Of a DNA stretch of 64,000 nt, positions 40,439-48,212 are shown one piece after another. The stretch lies in NCBI GenBank assembly GCA_963813485.1, contig CAWEZE010000017.1, forward strand, positions 1 through 64,000. The letters are read 5' to 3'. Positions within the stretch are counted from its first letter, which is position 1. Each line of letters starts with the position of its first letter. A model generated the notes under the pieces. The model was not told where the DNA came from. It searched no databases and was given only the letters and a program-made list of their open reading frames with translations. The stretch comes from DASQUK01 sp963813485 (GTDB taxonomy: Bacteria > Actinomycetota > Acidimicrobiia > Acidimicrobiales > VFJN01). The translations under genes and the position numbers were made by a program.

Positions 40439-43108
40439 CTAGCCGGTCGTGGTGGTGGTCGCGTCGCCGCTCTCGTCGGCGGGCGGCTCGGTGCCGGTGG
40501 CATCCAGGACCTTGGGCACGAGCCAGCGGGCGGCGGCATCCGCCCCTGCCTCGGTGAGGTCGCGACCCTCGAGCCGGTAGTCGGCACCGAAGGCGCCGCC
40601 GGCCGGCAGGTCCTGGGTCCAGGCGTCGAGGTCGATCACCGAGAAGCCGTCGCGACCCGCCACCGTGTCGTGGATGATCTCGTTGAGCCGCTCGACCCGC
40701 AGCGGATCGTTGTCCGCAACCGTCGTCCAGTCCCCCTCACCGTCGTTGCCGGGGGCGAGTCGAACGTGCGGATACGTGGCCCACAACACCGGCACGTCCT
40801 GCCCGGCCAGCCTGTCGGCGAGGTCGTCGTAGCGGTCGCCGAGCCAGTCGTCGAACACCGGGTCCCCGATGTGGCGCCACTCCCGGTCGATCTCGCGTTC
40901 GCCGAGGTCGGCCAGCCCGCCGACCACGACGATGGCGTCGGCGCCGGAGGCGTCGAGCAGCTTGGGCAACCGGGGCCCGAAGCCCACGCAGGCGATGTCG
41001 TCGCCGATGGTCTCGCCCGCCAGCCGCACCGGGCCGGGAGTGCTGATCGGGCAGCCGGCGGCCACGTGCGTGTCGACACGCACTTGTTGGTCGGTCTGCT
41101 CGGCGTTCCAGGTCTCCAGGCCCGATGTCATCGAGCCGGCCAGCCCGTCGCCGACGAGGGCGATGCGCACGATCTCGTCGTCGCCCGCGGCCGGCGTCAC
41201 GACGTCGAGGTCGCCGGGCCCGTCGCCGTTGTCGACGGTCAGGCTCACGTCGCGTGGTGGCTGTTCGGGGAGGACCAGCGCGACGGCGGCCACCAGCGCC
41301 AGGCTGGTGCCGAGCGCCACGCCGAGCTGGCGCCGGGGGACCGCGAGGCGATAGCGGATGGGCCGTTCGATGGCCCATGTCAACAGCGCCGCCACCACCA
41401 GCGTGACCGCTAGGCGGGCCAGGAACAGGAGGTGCGAGTCGAGCCCGGTCCGGTCCTCGTCGAGCAGCAGGAAGATCGGCCAGTGGACCAGGTAGGCGGC
41501 GTAGCTGATCGCGCCGATGGCGCTCAGGGGCCGCCACCCGAGCGCGGTGGTGGCCGGACCTGGGCTGGTCACCGCCAGCAGAACGAACGCCGTGAGCAGG
41601 GCGTTGACCGCGGTCACCCCGCCGAAGAGGTTGGTCGAGTACAGGCTCGTCGTGCTCCAGAGCCATGCCAGGCCGGCCAGCGCCACGAGCGGGCCGTAGC
41701 GCAGGACGGCCGCGCCGCGGGGCGTCTCCATGAGCCGGCGGAACCAGGGGCTCAGCACGGCGTAGGCGAGGACGACGCCCACCAGCAGTTCGCCGATCCG
41801 GGTGTGGGTGCCGTAGTAGGCGACCCCGTCGTTGCCGGCCCGGTCGGCGGTCATGGACGCGGCCACGAACGACGCGACGGCCGCCAGGCCGAACAGCGCC
41901 CCTGCCGCCCGCCAGCGGGTGCCGACCATGCGCATGATCCCGACGAACGCCAGCGGCAGCAGCACGAAGGCCTGCACCGCCAGTGACACCGCCCAGATGT
42001 TCTGGACCGGTGACGGGTCGGTGAGCACGCTGGCGAAGCCGTCGCCCCCGAAGGCGAAGCGCCAGTTGAGGACCTGGCCGGCGGCTGCCAGGACGTCGCC
42101 CCGGAACCCGGGACCGGCGCCGACCCGCAGAGTCGCCTGCAGCACGACGACCGCGGCGAGCACGAACGCGAGGGCCGGGATCAGGCGCCGGGCCCGCCGC
42201 TCCCAGAACCGGCCCAGCGACACCCCGCCGTCCTGAGACCACTCGGCCAGGAGCAGGGTCGCGGCCAGGAACCCCGAGAGGGTGAAGAAGCTGGAGATGC
42301 CGAGGAACCCGCCCCTGACCAGGTCGTATCCCTGGTGGAAGGCGAGGATCGCGAGTAGTGCTACGGCCCGGAGCCCGTCGAAGCCGGGGACGTGCGGCAG
42401 CCGGGGCCCCCGATCCACGGTGCCTGGCGCTGGGCGTTCGCTTCGCCGGGGCGCCGCCCGGCGCGGTCGCCTGCCGCCGCCGCCGTCACCGTCCGGCGCC
42501 CGTCGTGGGGGCGACTCGACCGGCGCGGTGCGGAGCCCCACGCCGTCGTCGGCCCAGTCCTCCGCGAGGGCGACCGGCGGCTCGTCCCAGATGGACGGGG
42601 CGGTGGGCGACGCAAGCGGGTGGTCGCCACCCAGGGCCTCCGGGGTGCGAAACCGCGTGTCCTCGTCCCAGTCGTCCGATGGTCGGGCGACACCCGGGTC
42701 GCCCCATTCGGCGGGTTGGCGAGGCTCGCTGGGGGCGGGGTGGCTCCAGTCCTGGGGAATGGGGCGTGGATCGTCCCACGACCGCCGCGGGGCCGCCGGC
42801 GCCGTGTTGCGCCGGGCGGCCGGCGGCGCCGTGCTGTGCCTGGCGGGCGGGGCAGCACCCGGGGCCCGCCCGGCTGTCCGGCGGGCGACCTCCTCCCGCC
42901 ACGCCCGCGGCGAGATCGGGGTCACGCCGTCGCTGGGCGGGCGGTGCTGGACAGCGGCGCCGCGGGTCGCGGCCGCGGCGGCCGCGGCCTCCTCCCATGG
43001 TCGAGGCGACGTGTCCGCGGCGGGATGGACGGTGGTGATCCGCGGGATCTCGGCGTCGTCCGGCTCACCCGGTGCGTCGGGGCCACGGCCTGGCGGCCAA
43101 TCCGACAA
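40439..43108 (-). CDS. acyltransferase-3 family membrane protein with degenerate SGNH-like domain
   Basis: 889 residues from a TTG at 43108. Residues 1-~230 are disordered (Pro, Arg, Asp rich). The acyltransferase-3 core starts PGFDGLRAVALLAILAFHQG with its conserved His, followed by about ten helices (SGFLAATLLLAEW; RFWERRARRLIPAL). The C-terminal ~230 residues are SGNH-like, but the serine of GDS is G655 (VGDGLAG) and the usual DxxH is E-x-x-D850. Likely O-acylates envelope glycans. The same frame stays open upstream to 43354 without ATG, GTG or TTG and still looks protein-like, so the true start is uncertain. Confidence 0.85.
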   Translation of the reverse strand: MSDWPPGRGPDAPGEPDDAEIPRITTVHPAADTSPRPWEEAAAAAAATRGAAVQHRPPSDGVTPISPRAWREEVARRTAGRAPGAAPPARHSTAPPAARRNTAPAAPRRSWDDPRPIPQDWSHPAPSEPRQPAEWGDPGVARPSDDWDEDTRFRTPEALGGDHPLASPTAPSIWDEPPVALAEDWADDGVGLRTAPVESPPRRAPDGDGGGGRRPRRAAPRRSERPAPGTVDRGPRLPHVPGFDGLRAVALLAILAFHQGYDLVRGGFLGISSFFTLSGFLAATLLLAEWSQDGGVSLGRFWERRARRLIPALAFVLAAVVVLQATLRVGAGPGFRGDVLAAAGQVLNWRFAFGGDGFASVLTDPSPVQNIWAVSLAVQAFVLLPLAFVGIMRMVGTRWRAAGALFGLAAVASFVAASMTADRAGNDGVAYYGTHTRIGELLVGVVLAYAVLSPWFRRLMETPRGAAVLRYGPLVALAGLAWLWSTTSLYSTNLFGGVTAVNALLTAFVLLAVTSPGPATTALGWRPLSAIGAISYAAYLVHWPIFLLLDEDRTGLDSHLLFLARLAVTLVVAALLTWAIERPIRYRLAVPRRQLGVALGTSLALVAAVALVLPEQPPRDVSLTVDNGDGPGDLDVVTPAAGDDEIVRIALVGDGLAGSMTSGLETWNAEQTDQQVRVDTHVAAGCPISTPGPVRLAGETIGDDIACVGFGPRLPKLLDASGADAIVVVGGLADLGEREIDREWRHIGDPVFDDWLGDRYDDLADRLAGQDVPVLWATYPHVRLAPGNDGEGDWTTVADNDPLRVERLNEIIHDTVAGRDGFSVIDLDAWTQDLPAGGAFGADYRLEGRDLTEAGADAAARWLVPKVLDATGTEPPADESGDATTTTTG

Positions 43109-43419
43109 GCGCTGTGCGTCCCAGTCGTCGGATTGGGGGGCGCGGCCAGCACCTCGGGACGGCGGCTGGTCCCGGCCGAACTCGTCGACAGGGCGGACCT
43201 TGCGGCCGGCACGGTCTCGCTTGGCTCGGTCGGGCCTCCGTCGCGGCGACGGCGGTCGAGCAGGGCTCAGTGTCTGTCCTCCAACAACATCCCAGCGGGC
43301 GCCTCTGGGCCGAAGCTGGCCGCAACGACCTACTACGGCGGCCGAGCCACCCTACCCGCCCCGCCGGCACGGGGGGATATCACGGCCGGGTCGGTCACTA
43401 CGGCCAGTAGCCTCGGCAT
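43109..43419. other. 311-bp divergent region between acyltransferase and metG
   Basis: The minus strand keeps the acyltransferase frame open to a TAG at 43352-43354. That stretch encodes acidic/basic disordered sequence such as KVRPVDEFGRDQ. Part of this gap is thus probably the missing 5' end of that gene, maybe hidden by another single-base error. The remaining ~65 bp before metG must hold its promoter. No clear hexamers or T-box-like leader could be made out. Confidence 0.45.
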
Positions 43420-44928
43420 GTGGTCCGCTACTACGTGACGACGCCGATCTACTACGTCAACGACGCCCCCCACATCGGCCACGCGTACACCACCGTCATC
43501 GCCGATGCCCTGGCCCGCTGGCATCGCTTGCTGGGCGACGACACCTTCTTCCTCACCGGCACCGACGAGCACGGCCTCAAGATCCAGCGGGCGGCCGAGG
43601 CGAACGGCATCAGTCCCAAGGAGATGGCCGACAGGACGTCCGAGCGCTTCCGCGACGCCTGGAAGCTGCTGGACATCTCGAACGACGACTTCATCCGCAC
43701 CACGGAGCGTCGCCACCGCGTCGCGGTGCAGGCGTTCCTCCAGCGCGTCTACGACAACGGCCACATCGAGCTGGGCATCTACGAGGGCCTGTACTGCGTG
43801 TCGTGCGAGGCGTACTACACGCCCGACGAGCTGGTCGACGGGTTGTGCCCGATCCACCACCGTCCGGTGGAACAGGTGAAGGAGGAGAACTACTTCTTCA
43901 AGCTGTCCCGCTTCCAGCAGCCACTGCTCGACTGGTATGCGGAGCATCCCAACTTCGTGCACCCCGAGAGCAGGCGGAACGAGGCGTTGGGTTTCATCAG
44001 GGGTGGACTCGCCGACTTCTCGATAAGCCGCACGTCCATCTCCTGGGGCGTACCGCTGCCGTGGGATCCCGCCCATGTCACCTACGTCTGGTATGACGCG
44101 CTCATCAACTACGTCACGGCCATTGGCTACGGACAGGACGAAGAGCGGTTCGCGACGTGGTGGCCGGCGGTGCACCACCTGATCGGCAAGGACATCCTGC
44201 GGTTCCACTGCGTGTACTGGCCGGCAATGCTCATGGCGGCGGGGATCGATCCACCGGCCGACATCTCGGTCCACGGCTTTCTGCTTGTCGGCGGCGAGAA
44301 GATGAGCAAGACCAGCCTCAACCAGATCGCGCCGGGCGACCTTGTCGACGACTTCGGCGTCGACGGCTTCCGCTACCACTTCCTGCGCGACACGCCATTC
44401 GGGCCCGACGGCGACTTCAGCTACGAGCGCATGGTCGAGCGGTACAACAGCGACCTGGCCAACAACTTCGGCAACCTGCTGTCGCGCGTGGCGACGGTGG
44501 TCGACCGCAAGAGCGACGGTGTCGGACCCAAACCCCGGAGCGACAGCCCGCTGGCACCGGTCGCTGCCGAGGTCTACGCGGCGGCGGAGGAGGCGTGGGC
44601 CAACGGCCAGCCGGCGGCCGCGCTCGAGGCCACCTGGCGATTGATCCGTGAGACCAACAGCTACCTCGAAGCCAACGAGCCCTGGAAGACGGAGCCCGGC
44701 CCAGAGGTCGACGCGGTGCTCGGCGATGCCCTCGAGGCGCTGCGGATCGTGGCGGTGCTGGCGAGCCCGGCTATTCCCAACACGGTGCAGGAGGCATGGC
44801 GGCGTATCGGCCTTCCCGGATCCGTCCTCGACCAGCGCCTGCCCGAGGCCGCCAACTGGGGTGGCTACCCCGGCGGTCTCCCCGTGGCCAAGGGCCCGCC
44901 GCTGTTCCCCCGCCTGCCGGCGGAGTAG
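43420..44928 (+). CDS. metG: methionyl-tRNA synthetase
   Basis: 502 residues, GTG start. Charges tRNA-Met. HIGH is at 18-21 (DAPHIGHAYTT) and KMSK at 294-297 (GGEKMSKTSL). The zinc knuckle region is CVSCEAYYTPDEL ... LCPIHH. It lacks the C-terminal EMAP/tRNA-binding extension, as in most actinobacteria. First gene of the conserved metG-tatD-rsmA-ispE block. Confidence 0.97.
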   Translation: MVRYYVTTPIYYVNDAPHIGHAYTTVIADALARWHRLLGDDTFFLTGTDEHGLKIQRAAEANGISPKEMADRTSERFRDAWKLLDISNDDFIRTTERRHRVAVQAFLQRVYDNGHIELGIYEGLYCVSCEAYYTPDELVDGLCPIHHRPVEQVKEENYFFKLSRFQQPLLDWYAEHPNFVHPESRRNEALGFIRGGLADFSISRTSISWGVPLPWDPAHVTYVWYDALINYVTAIGYGQDEERFATWWPAVHHLIGKDILRFHCVYWPAMLMAAGIDPPADISVHGFLLVGGEKMSKTSLNQIAPGDLVDDFGVDGFRYHFLRDTPFGPDGDFSYERMVERYNSDLANNFGNLLSRVATVVDRKSDGVGPKPRSDSPLAPVAAEVYAAAEEAWANGQPAAALEATWRLIRETNSYLEANEPWKTEPGPEVDAVLGDALEALRIVAVLASPAIPNTVQEAWRRIGLPGSVLDQRLPEAANWGGYPGGLPVAKGPPLFPRLPAE

Positions 44929-44946
44929 CGACCGCGGAGCAGACCG

Positions 44947-45723
44947 GTGTCGATCCGCTGGACCGACGACCACTGTCACCTGGGCTGGGACGTCAACGAG
45001 GAGGTCGACGCCGGCGAGGTCGACGCCATGGTGGCGGAGGCCCGCGACGCCGGCGTCGAGCGGCTGGTCACCGTGGGGACGGACGCTCTGCGCTCGGCCG
45101 AGGCCGTGCGTGCTGCGGCCCGGCACCCAGGTGTGGTGTGGGCCACGGTCGGCCTGCACCCCCACGAGGCCCGCCGCGGGCTCGACGGGGTCGTCGACCT
45201 GCTGGACGAGGCCGGGGTGGTGGCCGTGGGCGAGTGCGGGCTCGACTACCACTATGACCATTCACCCCGCCCGGTGCAGCGGGACATGTTCGCCGCCCAG
45301 ATCGCCCTGGCGCACGAGCGCGACCTGGCCCTGGTGATCCACACGCGCGAGGCGTGGGACGACACGTTCGCGGTTCTCGACGCCGAGGGCGTGCCCGCAC
45401 GCACGGTGTTCCATTGCTTCACCGGCGGGCCCGACGAGGCCAGGGCGTGCCTAGACCGGGACGGGTACCTGTCGTTCTCCGGCATCGTCACGTTCCCGTC
45501 GGCCGACGACGTGCGGGCGGCGGCGGCCGTGTGCCCGCTCGAGCGGTTGCTCGTGGAGACCGACAGCCCCTACCTGGCGCCCGTGCCGTACCGCGGCCGT
45601 CCCAACCGCCCGGCGCTGGTGCCGCTGGTGGGCGCCGCGGTCGCCGACGTCATGGGAGTGGCGGTGGACGCGGTGGCCGCGACGACATGGGCCAACGCCG
45701 AGCGGGTGTACGGCCTCCGGTGA
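44947..45723 (+). CDS. TatD family metal-dependent DNase
   Basis: 258 residues, GTG start, 18 bases after metG. Amidohydrolase barrel with metal ligands in TDDHCHLGWD, VGECGLDYHY, VIHTREAWDD, FHCFTGG and VETDSPYLAP. The family shows 3'-5' exonuclease activity and acts in DNA repair or turnover. Its position between metG and rsmA is conserved in actinobacteria. Confidence 0.94.
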   Translation: MSIRWTDDHCHLGWDVNEEVDAGEVDAMVAEARDAGVERLVTVGTDALRSAEAVRAAARHPGVVWATVGLHPHEARRGLDGVVDLLDEAGVVAVGECGLDYHYDHSPRPVQRDMFAAQIALAHERDLALVIHTREAWDDTFAVLDAEGVPARTVFHCFTGGPDEARACLDRDGYLSFSGIVTFPSADDVRAAAAVCPLERLLVETDSPYLAPVPYRGRPNRPALVPLVGAAVADVMGVAVDAVAATTWANAERVYGLR

Positions 45724-45775
45724 ACCCGCCGCGGCGTCGGTGGCACCAGCAACCAATCCCGCGGCGGGACTTCGG

Positions 45776-46603
45776 ATGACCCTGACCCGCCGTCAGGTGC
45801 GCGACCTGCTCAGCGAGCACGGGTTGTCCCCCAGCAGGGCGCTGGGGCAGAACTTCGTGGCCGATCCCAACACCGTGCGTCGCATCGCCCGACTGGCTGG
45901 CGTCGGTCGGGGTGACCGGGTGGTCGAGGTCGGCGCCGGCCTGGGGTCGCTCACGGTGGCGCTGGCCGAGACCGGGGCCGAGGTGACCGCCGTCGAGCTC
46001 GATCGCCACCTGCTGCCCGTGCTGCGGTCGGTCGTCGAGCCCCTCGGGGTGCGTGTGGTGGAGGGCGACGCCATGACCCTCGACTGGCACGAGGTGCTCG
46101 GCGGTGACGTTTCCGGCGGTGGCGACGATCGGTGGGCACTGGTGGCCAACCTGCCTTACAACGTGGCCACGCCACTGGTGCTCGACCTGCTCGCCCGCGT
46201 GCCGGCGATCGACCGCATGCTGGTGATGGTCCAGCGCGAGGTGGGGGAGCGGCTGGCGGCCGGGCCGGGGAGCAAGGCCTACGGCATCCCCTCGGTCAAG
46301 CTCGCGTACCGGGCCGACGCCGAGGTGGTGGGCCGAGTGCCGCCCACGGTCTTCATCCCACAGCCGCGAGTGGAGTCCGCTCTGGTGCGCGTGCGGCGGC
46401 TGCCCGGGCCGCCGGTCGACGTCGACCCCGAGCGCCTGTTCAGCCTGGTCGAGGCCGGGTTCGGCCAGCGCCGCAAGATGCTTCGGCGCTCGCTGGCATC
46501 GCTCGTCGACCCCTCCGCGTTCGAGCGGGCGGACGTGCGCCCCGACGCCAGGGCGGAGCAGCTCAGCCTGGAGGATTGGGCCCGCCTCGCGAACTCCGTG
46601 TGA
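45776..46603 (+). CDS. rsmA: 16S rRNA (A1518/A1519-N6)-dimethyltransferase
   Basis: 275 residues from ATG 45776 (MTLTRRQVRDLL); an earlier GTG at 45740 adds only unconserved residues. Dimethylates two adenines near the 3' end of 16S rRNA. ALGQNFVADPNTVRRIA is the family start, VVEVGAGLGSLT the SAM loop, and NLPYNVATPL the catalytic motif IV. Follows tatD by 52 bp. Loss gives kasugamycin resistance in other bacteria. Confidence 0.96.
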   Translation: MTLTRRQVRDLLSEHGLSPSRALGQNFVADPNTVRRIARLAGVGRGDRVVEVGAGLGSLTVALAETGAEVTAVELDRHLLPVLRSVVEPLGVRVVEGDAMTLDWHEVLGGDVSGGGDDRWALVANLPYNVATPLVLDLLARVPAIDRMLVMVQREVGERLAAGPGSKAYGIPSVKLAYRADAEVVGRVPPTVFIPQPRVESALVRVRRLPGPPVDVDPERLFSLVEAGFGQRRKMLRRSLASLVDPSAFERADVRPDARAEQLSLEDWARLANSV

Positions 46604-46731
46604 CATCAGCTGACGTCGGATGTGGCGAGCATTTGCTGCGCTTCCCGCTCTTGGCGCTTCGCGCCGGGCCGCTCGGGCCACGGCCATGCCCGTAGGCACG
46701 GCCTCAGGCGCCGTGTGACAAGGTGACGGCC

Positions 46732-47106
46732 ATGAGTGACCAGACTCCGCCGGACCCGTACGGCCAGGTACCGCCGCGTCCGCAGCAACCCGGCGGCCCG
46801 CCGCCGCCCGACACGCCGCCGCCGGGCTACCAGTACCAACCCTCCGGCTACGGCCAGCACTACTCCGGCTATGCGCCTCCGGTCCGCAAGCCCCTCGACC
46901 TGCCCAAGCTCGTGTTCGTCGCCGCCTGGACCGTCCTCGGCTTGTACGGGCTCTGGTTCATCTACACGCTGACGCAGGACGACTTCGGCGCCGACTTCGG
47001 CGACCGCCTGTTCGGCAGCCTGCAGAACCTGGCGACCGGGATCTTCTATGCGGCGGTACTCCTGGCCGTCAGCGTGTGGCTGGGCAAGCAGAAGACCACG
47101 AACTGA
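46732..47106 (+). CDS. proline-rich two-helix membrane protein
   Basis: 124 residues from ATG 46732; a GTG at 46723 is an alternative. Residues 1-~50 are Pro/Tyr/Gly-rich (YGQVPPRPQQPGGPPPPD; YQYQPSGYGQHYSGY). Two membrane helices follow, at ~63-83 and ~100-118. Such proline/tyrosine heads are common on actinobacterial membrane proteins near the septum or wall, but no role is known here. Overlaps the ispE start by 31 bases. Confidence 0.7.
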   Translation: MSDQTPPDPYGQVPPRPQQPGGPPPPDTPPPGYQYQPSGYGQHYSGYAPPVRKPLDLPKLVFVAAWTVLGLYGLWFIYTLTQDDFGADFGDRLFGSLQNLATGIFYAAVLLAVSVWLGKQKTTN

Positions 47107-47900
47107 GCGTCATCCTCGCTCCAGCCAAGCTCACCCTCTCGCTGCGGGTGACGGGCGTGCGCGCCGACGGCTACCACCTGCTAGACGCCGAGATGGTGAG
47201 CATCGACCTGGGCGACGAGCTGGCATTCAGTGCGGGCTCGGGACTCGAGATCGTCGATGCCCGACCCGGTGCGGACACGCCGTCGGTGCCCGCGCCGGCG
47301 GCCGGCGGTGATACCGGGTTGAAGCCCGGCGTGCCCGCGGCGCCGGGGCTGCCGCCGGGCGTCCCGGCCGGCGACGACAACCTGGTGCTGCGCGCCCTGC
47401 GTGCGGTGGGCCGCGAGGCGCACATACGACTGATCAAGCGCATCCCGGCGGGCGGCGGGTTGGGCGGTGGATCGGCGGACGCCGCTGCCGTCCTCCGCTG
47501 GGCCGGCAGCGACGACGTGGCGCTGGCGGCGACGCTCGGTGCCGACGTGCCGTTCTGCCTGCGGGGCGGGCGGGCGCGGGTGTCGGGCATCGGCGACCGG
47601 CTCGACCCGTTGCCCTTCGTCGAGCGGACGTTCACCCTCGTGACGCCGCCGTTCGGGTGCTCGACGGTGGCGGTGTACCGGGCGTGGGACGCCCTGGGCG
47701 GACCGACGGGGGCCGGCCCCAACGACCTCGAACCGGCGGCGCTGAGCGTCGAGCCCGGCCTGGCCCGCTGGCGCGACCGCCTGGGCGAGGCCACGGGGCA
47801 GGCGCCGGTGCTGGCCGGCTCAGGATCGACCTGGTACGTGGAGGGGGCGTACCCGGCCGCCGGGAGGGTGGTCGCGCGTACCGTCCCTGCGTACGGCTGA
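47076..47900 (+). CDS. ispE: 4-diphosphocytidyl-2-C-methyl-D-erythritol kinase, with a Pro/Gly-rich insertion
   Basis: 274 residues from GTG 47076. GHMP kinase of the MEP isoprenoid pathway. APAKLTLSLRVTGVRADGYH holds the catalytic lysine. The ATP loop is PAGGGLGGGSADAAAVL, and the catalytic Asp is in GADVPFCLRGG. Residues ~63-98 are an unusual insertion of Pro, Gly and Ala (PGADTPSVPAP; KPGVPAAPGLPPG). No better start is in frame after 47076 except a CTG at 47103, so the overlap with the previous gene may be real. Confidence 0.92.
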   Translation: MAGQAEDHELSVILAPAKLTLSLRVTGVRADGYHLLDAEMVSIDLGDELAFSAGSGLEIVDARPGADTPSVPAPAAGGDTGLKPGVPAAPGLPPGVPAGDDNLVLRALRAVGREAHIRLIKRIPAGGGLGGGSADAAAVLRWAGSDDVALAATLGADVPFCLRGGRARVSGIGDRLDPLPFVERTFTLVTPPFGCSTVAVYRAWDALGGPTGAGPNDLEPAALSVEPGLARWRDRLGEATGQAPVLAGSGSTWYVEGAYPAAGRVVARTVPAYG

Positions 47901-47910
47901 TCGGCGCTGG

Positions 47911-48012
47911 CTACTTGCCGGCGGCGCGGCGCTGCCAGCGGGTGCGCTTGAGCATCTTCTTGTGCTTCTTCTTGCGCATGCGCTTGCGGCGCTTCTTGAT
48001 CAACGAACCCAA
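47911..48012 (-). CDS. 30S ribosomal protein bS22 (AURKAIP1/COX24-like mini-protein)
   Basis: 33 residues: GSLIKKRRKRMRKKKHKKM, then LKRTRWQRRAAGK. It matches the tiny actinobacterial bS22 protein, whose mycobacterial form begins MGSVIKKRRKRM and sits near the decoding centre of the 30S subunit. The start is TTG at 48012, with AGGAGG ten bases upstream, a good ribosome site. Half the residues are Lys or Arg. Convergent with ispE. Easily missed because of its length. Confidence 0.9.
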   Translation of the reverse strand: MGSLIKKRRKRMRKKKHKKMLKRTRWQRRAAGK

Positions 48013-48212
48013 GACCCAATGTCCTCCTGCGCGCTGTGTGCTCTGCGCTGGTGGTCAGACCGGCGGTACACCCTAGCGAGCGCGCCGTCGGATCCCCGCA
48101 TGCGGTGACTCCGTCTTCCACCACGCCAACCCCCGACCGTAGGGTTGTCCCTTCTCTCGTGAACTGTCGCAGGTAACCTCACGTCCGGACGTGGCGGACG
48201 TGGAGGGCTGGA

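Noticed and set aside
43109..43419. T-box or SAM riboswitch ahead of metG
   Set aside because: No conserved T-box or SAM aptamer core could be found, and most of the gap looks coding on the minus strand.
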